Counted from the first letter of the stretch, positions 54,577 through 63,526 are shown. The stretch is DNA of 64,000 nucleotides from Bacteroidales bacterium (GCA_025210735.1 JAOARD010000069.1:124001-188000), one strand, 5' to 3'. Translations and numbers: made by a program. Notes: generated by a model from the sequence alone, not told the origin.

Positions 54577-56961
54577 ATGAATAATATAGATACCTATCAG
54601 TTTTCTGGGAAACGAGTTTTGGTTAGGGTAGATTTTAACGTACCCTTGAATGAGAAACTAGAGATAACCGATGATACAAGAATTGTTACAGCAATTCCTA
54701 CTATCAGAAAAATCCTTACAGAGGGCGGATCGGTTATATTATTGACACATCTGGGGCGTCCGGACGGGAAGTATAATGACTCTTTATCGGTAAAACATAT
54801 CGTGCCACACTTATCAAAGAAGTTGCATGTAGATGTTAAGTTTGCTGAGGATCCTCTTAGTAGTTCAACAGTTGAGATGTCAAAAAATCTGGAGCCTGGT
54901 GAGGTGATGATTGTTGAGAACCTGAGGTTCTATCCTGAGGAGAAGAGAGGTGATGAGGGGTTTGCAGAGTCGTTATCTAAACTTGGCGATGCATACGTTA
55001 TGGAGGCATTTGGTACAGCGCACAGAGCACACGCCTCTACTTGTACTATCGCTAATTACTTTCCGTACGATAAGATGCTTGGTTACCTTGTTGAGAATGA
55101 GATACAGAATATCGATAAGGTTATTAAGAAGGCAGAACGTCCGTTTACTGCAATTGTAGGAGGTTCTAAGGTGTCTACAAAAATACATATTATAGAGGCT
55201 CTTTTAGAGAAGGTTGATAACCTGATTATTGGAGGAGCAATTATATTTACCTTTATAAAAGCAAAAGGTGGTAATGTTGGTGCATCGCTGGTTGAGGAAG
55301 ATTATATTGATGTAGCAAAACGTATAATGGAGAAGGCCGAGCTAAAAGGTGTTAAACTTCATTTACCATCAGATTGTATTATTGCAGATAAGTTCAGTAA
55401 CGATGCCAATATAAAGAACTGTGCAACCGATGCTATAGAGAGTGGCTGGATGGGACTTGATATTGGAATAAAGAGTGCCAATAAATTCTCTGAAATAATT
55501 GAGCAATCATCTACAATACTTTGGAACGGACCAATAGGAGTGTTTGAGATGTCTAACTTCTCAACAGGAACACTTAAGGTTGCTTTAGCTGTTGCACGTG
55601 CTACAGATAAAGGAGCATATTCACTTATTGGTGGTGGCGACTCTATTGCCGCAGTTAATAAGTATAGCCTTGCACATAAGGTTAGTTATATATCAACAGC
55701 CGGAGGTGCACTACTTGAATATATAGAGGGTAAGAAACTTCCGGGTATTAAGGCTGTAAAAGATGCATTCTCTGTAGATGATTATAACTTCAACGGAAAG
55801 CGTGCACTTGTTAGAGTAGATTTTAATGTGCCTCTTGACAGCGAAAATAATATTACAGATGATACGCGTATTATAACTGCAATTCCTACAATTCGTAAGA
55901 TTCTTACTGATGGCGGGTCGGTTATACTTCTTACTCACCTTGGACGACCAAAAGGAGAGAAACGTCCGGAGATGTCGGTAAAACATATTATTCCTCATAT
56001 ATCAAAGCTTATGGATTGTGAGGTTAAGTTTGCTGAAGATTGCTATAGCAAAGAGGCGGCTGATATGGCTGCTAACCTAAAAGGCGGCGATATTATGATG
56101 TTAGAGAACCTTAGGTTTGATAAGCGTGAGACATCTGCCGATGATGATTTTGCAAAACAGCTTGCCTCATTGGGCGATGTATATGTAAACAATGCATTTG
56201 GTACAGCTCACAGAGCGCATGCGTCAACATATACTATAGCAAAATACTTCCCAAAAGATAAGATGTTGGGATATCTTATAGAGAGTGAGATACAGAATAT
56301 TAATAAGGCTATACAAGGATCGCAGAAACCATTTACGGCAATACTGGGAGGTTCAAAAGTATCTACTAAGATACATATCATAGAGGCTCTGTTAGAGAAG
56401 GTTGATAACCTGATTATTGGAGGAGGTATTATCTTTACATTTATAAAAGCAATGGGTGGTAATGTAGGTAGCTCTCTTGTAGAGGATGACTATATTGATG
56501 TTGCAAAGAGTGTTATAGATAAGGCTAAGGAGAAAGGTGTTAAGCTGTATCTTCCGTCGGACTGTATTGTTGCAGATAAGTTCAGTAACGATGCCAATAT
56601 AAAACACTGCGATGTGATGAATATTGAAGATGGCTGGATGGGACTTGATGTTGGAATTAAGAGTGCCAACCTGTTTGAAGAGGTTATTGAAAATTCTCAA
56701 ACAATACTTTGGAACGGTCCTATTGGTGTATTTGAGATGCCAAACTTCTCATTAGGAACACTTAAAGTAGCCATGGCTGTGGCCAGAGCGACCGATAAAG
56801 GAGCATTCTCACTTATTGGTGGTGGTGACTCTATTGCTGCAGTAAATATGTATAGTTTAGCACACAAGATAAGTTATATATCAACTGCCGGAGGTGCACT
56901 GCTGGAATATATAGAGGGAAAAGAACTTCCGGGTATTAAAGCTATTACAAAGAAAATTTGA
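54577..56961 (+). CDS. pgk: Tandem double phosphoglycerate kinase (two full PGK units in one chain)
   Basis: Phosphoglycerate kinase interconverts 1,3-bisphosphoglycerate + ADP and 3-phosphoglycerate + ATP. A normal enzyme is about 390-420 residues; this one has 794 and consists of two complete PGKs, about 1-396 and 397-794, joined with almost no linker. Unit 1 has Arg17, Asp19, Asn21 (VRVDFNVP), Arg35, His58 and Arg61 (HLGRP), Arg117 (ENLRF), Arg150 (AHRAHAS), Lys198/Lys202 (GGSKVSTK) and GGGDS. Unit 2 keeps all of them (Arg413, Asp415, Asn417, Arg431, His454, Arg457 and so on), so both look active. Differences include ME versus NN before AFGTAHR and GGAIIFTF versus GGGIIFTF. There is no stop or frameshift between the units. 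The gene stands alone with its own terminator. Confidence 0.93.
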   Translation: MNNIDTYQFSGKRVLVRVDFNVPLNEKLEITDDTRIVTAIPTIRKILTEGGSVILLTHLGRPDGKYNDSLSVKHIVPHLSKKLHVDVKFAEDPLSSSTVEMSKNLEPGEVMIVENLRFYPEEKRGDEGFAESLSKLGDAYVMEAFGTAHRAHASTCTIANYFPYDKMLGYLVENEIQNIDKVIKKAERPFTAIVGGSKVSTKIHIIEALLEKVDNLIIGGAIIFTFIKAKGGNVGASLVEEDYIDVAKRIMEKAELKGVKLHLPSDCIIADKFSNDANIKNCATDAIESGWMGLDIGIKSANKFSEIIEQSSTILWNGPIGVFEMSNFSTGTLKVALAVARATDKGAYSLIGGGDSIAAVNKYSLAHKVSYISTAGGALLEYIEGKKLPGIKAVKDAFSVDDYNFNGKRALVRVDFNVPLDSENNITDDTRIITAIPTIRKILTDGGSVILLTHLGRPKGEKRPEMSVKHIIPHISKLMDCEVKFAEDCYSKEAADMAANLKGGDIMMLENLRFDKRETSADDDFAKQLASLGDVYVNNAFGTAHRAHASTYTIAKYFPKDKMLGYLIESEIQNINKAIQGSQKPFTAILGGSKVSTKIHIIEALLEKVDNLIIGGGIIFTFIKAMGGNVGSSLVEDDYIDVAKSVIDKAKEKGVKLYLPSDCIVADKFSNDANIKHCDVMNIEDGWMGLDVGIKSANLFEEVIENSQTILWNGPIGVFEMPNFSLGTLKVAMAVARATDKGAFSLIGGGDSIAAVNMYSLAHKISYISTAGGALLEYIEGKELPGIKAITKKI

Positions 56962-56984
56962 TATAAGATATTCTAATAATATAG

Positions 56985-57020
56985 GCAGCCTGACAGAGTA
57001 ATCTGTTGGGCTGTTTTTTT
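56985..57020 (+). terminator. Terminator of the double pgk gene
   Basis: CAGCC and ACAGA (56986-56997) pair with TCTGT and GGCTG (57002-57013) around a short loop, followed by seven T residues. It lies 24 nt after the stop. Confidence 0.8.
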
Positions 57021-57065
57021 ATGGCAATGATGTCTGCTTCTGTGGAAATATTGCATACAACCTGT

Positions 57066-57085
57066 GGCGACGTAGCACGCAACGT
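57066..57085 (-). repeat. Palindromic repeat, copy 2 (ACGTTGCGTGCWACGT type)
   Basis: On the minus strand these 20 bases match 3854-3873 at 18 positions. The element lies between the terminators of pgk and tatA, a typical place for REP-like sequences. Confidence 0.55.
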
Positions 57086-57123
57086 CGATACTTGATGTTC
57101 CCAAACTACCATATTGTATTAAT

Positions 57124-57160
57124 AAAAAAGAGGCTCTGCTTTAACTAAGCAGAACCTCTA
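57124..57160 (-). terminator. Terminator of tatA
   Basis: AGAGGTTCTGCTT pairs with AAGCAGAGCCTCT on the minus strand (one T-G wobble that would be a mismatch on the plus strand), followed by a T-run. It lies about 30 nt after the tatA stop at 57190. Confidence 0.8.
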
Positions 57161-57189
57161 AAGTATAGTAGTACCTGTAATTTTACAGT

Positions 57190-57378
57190 TTATTTATCGT
57201 TCTCTTTATCCTCTTTTTTATTGTCGTCCTTTTTATCTTCGCCAGAGGCTTTTTTGAATTCATTCATGCCCTGACCAAGTCCGCGCATAAGTTCAGGAAT
57301 TTTTTTGCCTCCGAATATAAGTAGAATTAAAGCCACTATTAAAACAACTTGCCAGATTCCTATCGCTGCTATAATCAT
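57190..57378 (-). CDS. tatA: Twin-arginine translocase subunit TatA
   Basis: This 62-residue protein has one N-terminal membrane segment (about 5-22), the FGGKKIPELMRGLGQGM hinge and amphipathic helix typical of TatA/E, and a short acidic/lysine-rich tail (KKDDNKKEDKEND). TatA oligomers form the passage for folded Tat substrates. tatC is not nearby. Monocistronic, with a terminator at 57124-57160. Confidence 0.92.
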   Translation of the reverse strand: MIIAAIGIWQVVLIVALILLIFGGKKIPELMRGLGQGMNEFKKASGEDKKDDNKKEDKENDK

Positions 57379-57491
57379 AATATTATGGTTTTTATACCCC
57401 GTAAATGTATAAAAAATAAATGTATCAGAATTAATATTTTCTACAGAAACCTTATAACATAGATTTTTGCAGTATTAACCCTCTGTAATTA

Positions 57492-58826
57492 TCACCTGAA
57501 TATATCGTTAACATTTGCATATATAAACAGAGTAAGTAGTATAAGCATACCTATTATCTGTGCATACTCCATAAACTTCTCACTTGGTTTACGTCTGGTA
57601 ATCATTTCGTATAACAAGAACATTACATGTCCGCCATCAAGTGCAGGTATAGGTAATACATTCATAATACCAAGCATTAAAGATAATACTGCTGTAATTT
57701 CCCAGAATGTCTGCCAATCCCATACATGAGGGAATAGTTTTGTTAATGTTCCAAAACCACCTACACCTTTGTATGCTCCTGTATTAGGGTTTATAATAAG
57801 TTTAAGCTGTTTAAGGTAATTAACCATTTTATTAACACCTTTATCTATACCAGCAGGAACGGCTTCGGTAAATGTGTATTTTTTGTATGCAAAATTGTAT
57901 ATACCAAGCTTGTCTAACTGATCAAGATTGAATAATGCAGGAACAACACCAAGTTTGCCTTCTGAGTTTATTTTGGCGTCAATGTTCATTACTTTACCGT
58001 CTCTCTCTATTTTCAGATCAACAACACTGCCCTTAAACTGAGCTGCAATATCTTTAAACTGATCAAAATACTTTACCTCAACACTGTTTACAGACAGAAT
58101 TCTGTCACTTACTTTTACTATTCCAACATTCTCTGAACTGTCAGATACAGTTGATATAAAGAATGGTATTCGCGGATAATATAATAGGGTTGATTTATTA
58201 TCAATAAGTCTCTCAATGAAGTTTACCGGAAGATCAATTGTGATTCGTTCACCTTTACGTTCTATATCAACACTTTTACTAACAATAAAGTCTGACATTA
58301 CATCCTGAAAGCTTTTGTTGTCAACAGCTTCGCCATTAAATGCAATTATCTTGTCACCAGTTTTTATGCCGAGTTCTTCAATAAGACTATTTGTAGCCCA
58401 TATACCATCGTTTATATCGTTGTTTGGTAGTGTTCTTTCACCCCAAACAAACAGAATCATTATATATATAAAGAATCCGAGTATAAAGTTAACCAACACC
58501 CCACCAAGCATAATTAACAGGCGTTGCCATGTTGGTTTAGATCTGAACTCCCATGGTTGAGCAGGTTTCTTCATCTGATCCTTATCCATAGACTCATCAA
58601 TCATACCAGAAATCTTAACATATCCTCCAAGCGGAAGCCAACCTAGACCATATGTGGTTTCTTTATGTTTAAATTTCAGTAGTGAGAACCATGGATTGAA
58701 AAACAGATAGAACTTCTCAACTCTTGTTTTAAATAACTTTGCAAAAGCAAAGTGTCCCATTTCATGCAGTAATATTAATATAGAAAGGCTTAATAAGAAT
58801 TGCGATACCTTAATAACTATCTCCAT
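57492..58826 (-). CDS. rseP: Site-2 membrane metalloprotease RseP family
   Basis: This 444-residue intramembrane zinc protease has HEMGH (His21, Glu22, His25) in its first membrane segment and the third ligand in LPIPALDGGHV near the C-terminus. There are four membrane segments and one or two PDZ domains between them (for example IWATNSLIEELGIKTGDKIIA). RseP cuts anti-sigma factors and signal peptide remnants inside the membrane. It starts 3 nt after the dxr stop, the usual dxr-rseP pairing. Confidence 0.93.
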   Translation of the reverse strand: MEIVIKVSQFLLSLSILILLHEMGHFAFAKLFKTRVEKFYLFFNPWFSLLKFKHKETTYGLGWLPLGGYVKISGMIDESMDKDQMKKPAQPWEFRSKPTWQRLLIMLGGVLVNFILGFFIYIMILFVWGERTLPNNDINDGIWATNSLIEELGIKTGDKIIAFNGEAVDNKSFQDVMSDFIVSKSVDIERKGERITIDLPVNFIERLIDNKSTLLYYPRIPFFISTVSDSSENVGIVKVSDRILSVNSVEVKYFDQFKDIAAQFKGSVVDLKIERDGKVMNIDAKINSEGKLGVVPALFNLDQLDKLGIYNFAYKKYTFTEAVPAGIDKGVNKMVNYLKQLKLIINPNTGAYKGVGGFGTLTKLFPHVWDWQTFWEITAVLSLMLGIMNVLPIPALDGGHVMFLLYEMITRRKPSEKFMEYAQIIGMLILLTLFIYANVNDIFR

Positions 58827-58829
58827 ATC

Positions 58830-59978
58830 TTAACTAATTTTTTTCTTTGTGTACTCTCTTGTCTTTTTGTCTGTATCTATATAGTCTTCAAGATCTGGTT
58901 TCTGAATAAATGAAATATTCTCCATACTGTCATTTATCAGTTCTGGTATATCTGTAAAACTTATCTGATTATTCAGAAATGCCTCAACAGCTATCTCGTT
59001 TGCTGCATTAAGTATACATGGCAAATTACCACCTTTTTGCATAGCGTAATATGCAAGTTTTATGCATCTGAATACCTCCTGATCTGGTTTATGAAAACTA
59101 AGAGTAGGGTAATCCATAAAGTTGAATCGTTCAAACGACGATTTAAAACGCTCAGGATATGTAAGCGAGTATTGTATCGGTACACGCATATCCGGTAGTC
59201 CCATTTGAGCCTTCATCGACCCGTCTTCAAACTGTACTATTGAGTGTATAATACTCTGCGGGTGCACTACTATCTCAATCTGCTCAGGTGTAAGATTAAA
59301 TAACCATTTTGCTTCTATAGCTTCAAGCCCTTTATTCATCATAGTTGCTGAATCTATGGTTATTTTAGAGCCCATATCCCAGTTCGGATGTTTCAGAGCA
59401 TCCTCTTTTGTTACTTTGCTTAACTGCTGTGTACTGAATCCTCTGAATGGTCCACCCGAAGCAGTAAGATAAATTTTCTCTATATTGTTGTTCCACTCTC
59501 CTGTTAAACACTGAAATATTGCAGAGTGTTCTGAATCAACCGGAAGTATAGGTACTCCGTTTTCTGCAGCAAGTCTGGTTATTAGATCTCCTGCAACAAC
59601 AAGAGTCTCTTTATTAGCAAGAGCAATAGGTTTTTTAGCCTTTATAGCCTCTATAGTTGGTTCAAGACCAGAGAAACCTACCATTGCTGTAAGAACAATA
59701 TCAATAGTAGACATTGATACTACATCGGCAATAGCTTTGCTTCCGGCATATATCTTTATATCAGGATTGTCTATCTTCTCAACAAGTTCATCATATCTCT
59801 CCTCATTTGCAATAACAACTACATTCGGATTGTATCTGTTTGCCTGCTCAGCAAGTAAATCAATATTATTGTTTGCAGTGAGAACCTCTGCCTGAAATTT
59901 ATTACTGTGTTCAGAAATTATCTCAAGAGTTTGTGTTCCGATTGATCCTGTTGACCCCAGAATTGCAATTTTCTTCAT
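58830..59978 (-). CDS. dxr: 1-deoxy-D-xylulose 5-phosphate reductoisomerase
   Basis: This 382-residue NADPH-dependent enzyme makes methylerythritol phosphate, the second step of the MEP pathway. Motifs: ILGSTGSIGTQTLEI (5-19), ALANKETLVVAGDLI, the active-site VDSEHSAIFQC and LTASGGPFRG, and the flexible loop region HPNWDMGSKITIDSATMMNKGLE split across residues about 200-222. It forms an operon with rseP 3 nt downstream. With ispG it shows that isoprenoids are made by the MEP route. Confidence 0.95.
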   Translation of the reverse strand: MKKIAILGSTGSIGTQTLEIISEHSNKFQAEVLTANNNIDLLAEQANRYNPNVVVIANEERYDELVEKIDNPDIKIYAGSKAIADVVSMSTIDIVLTAMVGFSGLEPTIEAIKAKKPIALANKETLVVAGDLITRLAAENGVPILPVDSEHSAIFQCLTGEWNNNIEKIYLTASGGPFRGFSTQQLSKVTKEDALKHPNWDMGSKITIDSATMMNKGLEAIEAKWLFNLTPEQIEIVVHPQSIIHSIVQFEDGSMKAQMGLPDMRVPIQYSLTYPERFKSSFERFNFMDYPTLSFHKPDQEVFRCIKLAYYAMQKGGNLPCILNAANEIAVEAFLNNQISFTDIPELINDSMENISFIQKPDLEDYIDTDKKTREYTKKKIS

Positions 59979-60008
59979 GTATAATTTAAATCTATTTTCT
60001 GTAATTGT

Positions 60009-60038
60009 GGCAATACTATTTATTTGTAAATAGTTGCC
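60009..60038. repeat. Hairpin upstream of dxr
   Basis: GGCAA-TA-CTATTTA (60009-60022) pairs with TAAATAGTTGCC (60027-60038) across a 4-nt loop with a 2-nt bulge. It lies between the stop of the M23 gene (60061) and the dxr start (59978). No T-run follows on the minus strand, so it may be an operator or leader structure for dxr-rseP, or a poor terminator. Confidence 0.45.
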
Positions 60039-60060
60039 AGATAATTATATATCGTGTTAA

Positions 60061-60924
60061 TTAAAACAGGATATATTTCTCCGGATTAACAGGGTTACCA
60101 TTATGCCAGATTTCAAAGTGCAGATGAGGCCCTGTAGTCAGCTCTCCTGAGTTACCAACTATTGCTATACTTTCGCCAGCCTCAACATGCGACCCTACCT
60201 CTTTAAGAAGTTCGGCATTATGTTTATAAATTGATATAAGGTTATTATCGTGTTGTATCTGTATAACGTATCCTGTAGCAAGAGTCCAGTTAGCCATAAC
60301 AACTGTACCAGAAAGTGTAGCGCTAACAATCTTATTTCCTCCTGTTACAATATCTGTTCCGTAATGATTTGCTAAAGGATCAAATTTTCTTGTTACACTA
60401 CCCTGTATTGGAGCAAAGAAATGTAACTGCGAGAATTTTACAGGAGCCTCAGAATCTTCTGTAATAGACAGATTAAACTGATCCTCCTCCTCTATTTGCT
60501 TTCGTAGTAGTGAATCCTCAATAGATCTTGTAAACTCAATATTATCGTACTTAACAGCTGTATCCATTCCTGCTGAACGGCTCTCAGGAACCTTGCCATT
60601 TATAATCTGGTGTAGTACACCTGTAAACTGCTCGTACTGTTTTAAAGCGTGCTCAAGCGAATCTAACTTAGCAGCATTGTTAATCATGCTTATGCGCATG
60701 TTTGAGTCAGGATATCCCGGAATATATTCTCGTAATGGTGTGTATGCAATAAGAAGCGATGTAAGAGCAATAAGAATAATTGATGTAATTCCTATTGTAA
60801 CAAATACATTTAATCTTGATAAACGCAGTTTAAAAACCTCAATAAAAGTGGTTTCGTTATATACTGCAAGAATATATTTATTCTTTAATTTCTGGATATA
60901 TTTATCCTTTTTTGATTCAGTCAT
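60061..60924 (-). CDS. M23 family metallopeptidase (murein endopeptidase-like)
   Basis: This 287-residue protein is anchored by one membrane segment (about 37-59), followed by a short coiled linker (about 85-115) and a C-terminal LytM/M23 domain (about 165-287). Zinc ligands are visible in HYGTDIV (HxxxD) and HLHFEIW (HxH), so it should be active as a DD-endopeptidase on peptidoglycan, or act with a divisome partner. A -7 element lies 25 nt upstream. No operon partner is evident. Confidence 0.88.
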   Translation of the reverse strand: MTESKKDKYIQKLKNKYILAVYNETTFIEVFKLRLSRLNVFVTIGITSIILIALTSLLIAYTPLREYIPGYPDSNMRISMINNAAKLDSLEHALKQYEQFTGVLHQIINGKVPESRSAGMDTAVKYDNIEFTRSIEDSLLRKQIEEEDQFNLSITEDSEAPVKFSQLHFFAPIQGSVTRKFDPLANHYGTDIVTGGNKIVSATLSGTVVMANWTLATGYVIQIQHDNNLISIYKHNAELLKEVGSHVEAGESIAIVGNSGELTTGPHLHFEIWHNGNPVNPEKYILF

Positions 60925-60948
60925 TTAATACGAAAGGTTTATACATCA

Positions 60949-60956
60949 CAAATATA
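60949..60956 (-). promoter_or_regulatory. -7 element TATATTTG upstream of the M23 peptidase gene
   Basis: The minus strand matches TAnnTTTG 25 nt before the ATG at 60924. No clear -33 box. Confidence 0.4.
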
Positions 60957-61005
60957 AAGAAATATGCAATAATACGAAGTGTCTGAAATGTTATATTTGG
61001 TTAAA

Positions 61006-61033
61006 TTAGGACGGCTGTAAACAACCGTCCTGT
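61006..61033 (-). terminator. Terminator-like hairpin after malic enzyme gene
   Basis: AGGACGG (61008-61014) pairs with CCGTCCT (61025-61031), 11 nt beyond the stop at 61042 on the minus strand. The following T-tract is weak. Confidence 0.6.
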
Positions 61034-61041
61034 ATTGTAAT

Positions 61042-62310
61042 TTATACTCTTTTCTCTAACTCGTTGGCATACTTTTCCCAATCAGAAATTGGTTGTCTGG
61101 CAACACCTGTTTCAACAGCAGCTTTTGCTATAGCTACTGATATCTCTTTTATTAATCTTAAGTCAAGAGGTTTAGGTATAATGTAATCTTTTCCGAACTC
61201 AAGTTTATCTGTGTTGTAGGCTTTCTTAACATAGTCAGGTACATCTGCTTTTGCCAGTTTTGCCAGAGCATATACAGCAGCAATCTTCATCTCTTCATTA
61301 ATCTTTGTAGCTTTTACATCAAGTGCACCTCTGAATATAAAAGGGAATCCTAAAACATTATTAACCTGATTAGGATGATCGCTTCTGCCCGTTGCAAATA
61401 TCAGATCATCTCTTGAGCTCATTGCTGCCTCATATGATATTTCCGGTTTTGGATTTGCTAATGCAAAAACAACAGGATTGTCTGCCATAGATTTTATCAT
61501 ATCTGGTGTTAGTACATCTGCTACTGATAATCCAAGAAATACATCAGCTCCTGCAATAGCTTCTTCAAGTGTTGTGATGTTTCTGTCTGTTGCAAACTCC
61601 TTTTTAAAGGAATTAAGGTCTGTTCTGTTTTTAGATATAACACCTTTGCTATCTAGCATAATTATGTTTTTGTTCTTTATGCCTAGCGCCATATATATCT
61701 TTGCGCACGAATTTGCCGAAGCTCCTGCCCCGTTTATTACTACTGTAACATCTTCTGTTTTTTTATTACATAATTCCAGAGCATTTATTAATCCGGCTCC
61801 GGATATTATTGCAGTACCATGCTGATCGTCATGAAAAACTGGTATATCAAGTTCCTCAATTAACCTTTGCTCAATCTCGAAACACTCTGGAGCTTTTATA
61901 TCTTCAAGATTAATACCCCCGAATGTAGGAGCAATATTCTTTACTGTATCAATAAATTTATCAGGATCTTCGGTGTCAATCTCAATGTCAAATACATCAA
62001 TATCGGCAAATTTCTTAAACAATAAGCCCTTACCTTCCATAACAGGTTTTGATGCCAGAGCACCTATATTACCAAGTCCTAATACCGCTGTTCCGTTTGA
62101 TATAACAGCAACAAGATTGCCTTTTGCAGTGTATTTATATGCATCGTTTGCATCTTTTTCTATCTCAAGGCATGGCTCGGCAACACCTGGTGAGTATGCC
62201 AGCGATAAGTCTTTCTGATTATTTGCCGGTGTAGTGGCAATAACTTCAATTTTCCCCGGACGTCCGCTTGAATGATAATCAAGCGCTTCTTGTTTTGATA
62301 TTTTTGACAT
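61042..62310 (-). CDS. Malic enzyme, single-domain form
   Basis: This 422-residue enzyme decarboxylates malate to pyruvate with NAD or NADP. Motifs: [17 protein letters not shown], the catalytic Lys region [14 protein letters not shown], the metal site [12 protein letters not shown] and [10 protein letters not shown], and the Rossmann segment [14 protein letters not shown]. The start is the ATG at 62310 ([13 protein letters not shown]); the frame is open further up, but the extra residues do not fit the family. It lacks the C-terminal phosphotransacetylase-like domain of MaeB-type enzymes (about 760 residues). Confidence 0.92.
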   Translation of the reverse strand: MSKISKQEALDYHSSGRPGKIEVIATTPANNQKDLSLAYSPGVAEPCLEIEKDANDAYKYTAKGNLVAVISNGTAVLGLGNIGALASKPVMEGKGLLFKKFADIDVFDIEIDTEDPDKFIDTVKNIAPTFGGINLEDIKAPECFEIEQRLIEELDIPVFHDDQHGTAIISGAGLINALELCNKKTEDVTVVINGAGASANSCAKIYMALGIKNKNIIMLDSKGVISKNRTDLNSFKKEFATDRNITTLEEAIAGADVFLGLSVADVLTPDMIKSMADNPVVFALANPKPEISYEAAMSSRDDLIFATGRSDHPNQVNNVLGFPFIFRGALDVKATKINEEMKIAAVYALAKLAKADVPDYVKKAYNTDKLEFGKDYIIPKPLDLRLIKEISVAIAKAAVETGVARQPISDWEKYANELEKRV

Positions 62311-62349
62311 GTGTATTGCGTTTAAATATCCGGTAAAACAATTGGGGAA

Positions 62350-62391
62350 AAAAAAAGTTTCATACAATTTTATCTGCATGAAACTTTTTTG
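62350..62391. terminator. Bidirectional terminator after pdxA
   Basis: AAAAAAGTTTCAT (62351-62363) pairs perfectly with ATGAAACTTTTTT (62378-62390), giving A- and T-runs on both strands. It separates the pdxA stop (62411) from the malic enzyme start (62310) on the minus strand. Confidence 0.8.
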
Positions 62392-62410
62392 TGGTATTCT
62401 GAATTTTGAT

Positions 62411-63517
62411 TTACTCTTCTTTTCGTTCTCTCACTTTATCTGCTGGAGTATTATCAGAGATGTACATATCGTGTTCAGGAACCTGTTTTTTAAGAGGATT
62501 CTTATTTAGTTCTTCCCATTTACGTCTGTTCTTGAATATATCAACAGCAAGATAAAGAGCTTGTCTTAATGAGTCAGGCGATGCCATATTCTTTCCGGCA
62601 ATCTCATATGCAGTTCCGTGTGCAGGCGATGTTCTTATTATTGGTAATCCGGCAGTGTAGTTAACACCTGAGTCAAAAGCCAGAGCTTTAAATGGTATTA
62701 ATCCCTGATCGTGATACATTGCCAATATAGCATCAAACTTTTTAAAGTTATCTGATCCAAAGAATCCATCGGCCGGAAATGGACCAAATGCCATAATATC
62801 TTTCTGTTTGGCTTTCTCTATTGCAGGTATAATAACATCCTGCTCTTCGGTACCAAGTAGTCCGTTATCACCTGCATGAGGATTTAGTCCTAAAACAGCA
62901 ATACGGGGTTTCCTGATACCAAAATCCTTAATCATAGATCTGTTTATTATCTCCAGTTTACGGATAATAAGATCCTCTGTAAGGTGTTCTGCCACCTTGT
63001 TTACCGGAACATGTCCTGTTGCAACACCAATCTTCATCAGATCACTAACCATAAGCATAACAGATTCGTTGCTCTTTACTGCTTTTGTAAGATACTCTGT
63101 ATGACCCGGAAATTTAAAGTTATCTGATTGAATGTTGTGCTTATTTATAGGGCAAGTAACCAGAACATCTATATCTCTTTGTATTACTGCTTTTGTTGCC
63201 TCTTCAAGAGCCATGAACGATGATTTACCAGCTTCAGCAGTAGATTTACCTAACTCAACTCTGATGTTCTCATCAACACAGTTAATTATATTAACCTTTT
63301 TGTTGTGTGTCTCAGAAGTGCTCTTTATTGTGTTAGGGTTAAAATGATTTGCGTTAATAGCTTTTTTGTGATAAGAAGCCACTTTTGGCGAACCAAAAAT
63401 TATTGGTGTACAGATATCGTTTATTCTGTTATCAGAGAATGCTTTTATGATTATTTCATAGCCAATTCCATTAATATCGCCATGGCTTATGCCTACCTTT
63501 ATTTTGTTTGATTGCAT
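62411..63517 (-). CDS. pdxA: 4-hydroxythreonine-4-phosphate dehydrogenase
   Basis: This 368-residue enzyme of DXP-dependent vitamin B6 synthesis oxidises 4-phosphohydroxy-L-threonine. The N-terminus VGISHGDINGIGYEIIIKAF is typical. The metal-binding histidines lie in FPGHTEYL, YHDQGLIPFKAL and SPAHGTAYEIAG. The C-terminal 30 residues form a charged tail that exceeds the usual length. It starts 9 nt after the aminopeptidase stop, so the two are likely cotranscribed. Confidence 0.94.
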   Translation of the reverse strand: MQSNKIKVGISHGDINGIGYEIIIKAFSDNRINDICTPIIFGSPKVASYHKKAINANHFNPNTIKSTSETHNKKVNIINCVDENIRVELGKSTAEAGKSSFMALEEATKAVIQRDIDVLVTCPINKHNIQSDNFKFPGHTEYLTKAVKSNESVMLMVSDLMKIGVATGHVPVNKVAEHLTEDLIIRKLEIINRSMIKDFGIRKPRIAVLGLNPHAGDNGLLGTEEQDVIIPAIEKAKQKDIMAFGPFPADGFFGSDNFKKFDAILAMYHDQGLIPFKALAFDSGVNYTAGLPIIRTSPAHGTAYEIAGKNMASPDSLRQALYLAVDIFKNRRKWEELNKNPLKKQVPEHDMYISDNTPADKVRERKEE

Positions 63518-63526
63518 TTTTGTCTG

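Noticed and set aside
55711-55998. Minus-strand ORFs within pgk and many other long antisense ORFs
   Set aside because: They lie antisense to well-supported genes and have no motif; open antisense frames are common in AT-rich DNA with this codon usage.
54577-56961. Assembly artefact creating the double pgk
   Set aside because: The halves differ at many synonymous and several amino acid positions, so a simple collapsed or repeated read join does not explain them; long reads should still confirm it.
62311-62379. N-terminal extension of malic enzyme
   Set aside because: The extra 23 residues overlap part of the terminator after pdxA and do not match the family's N-terminus.
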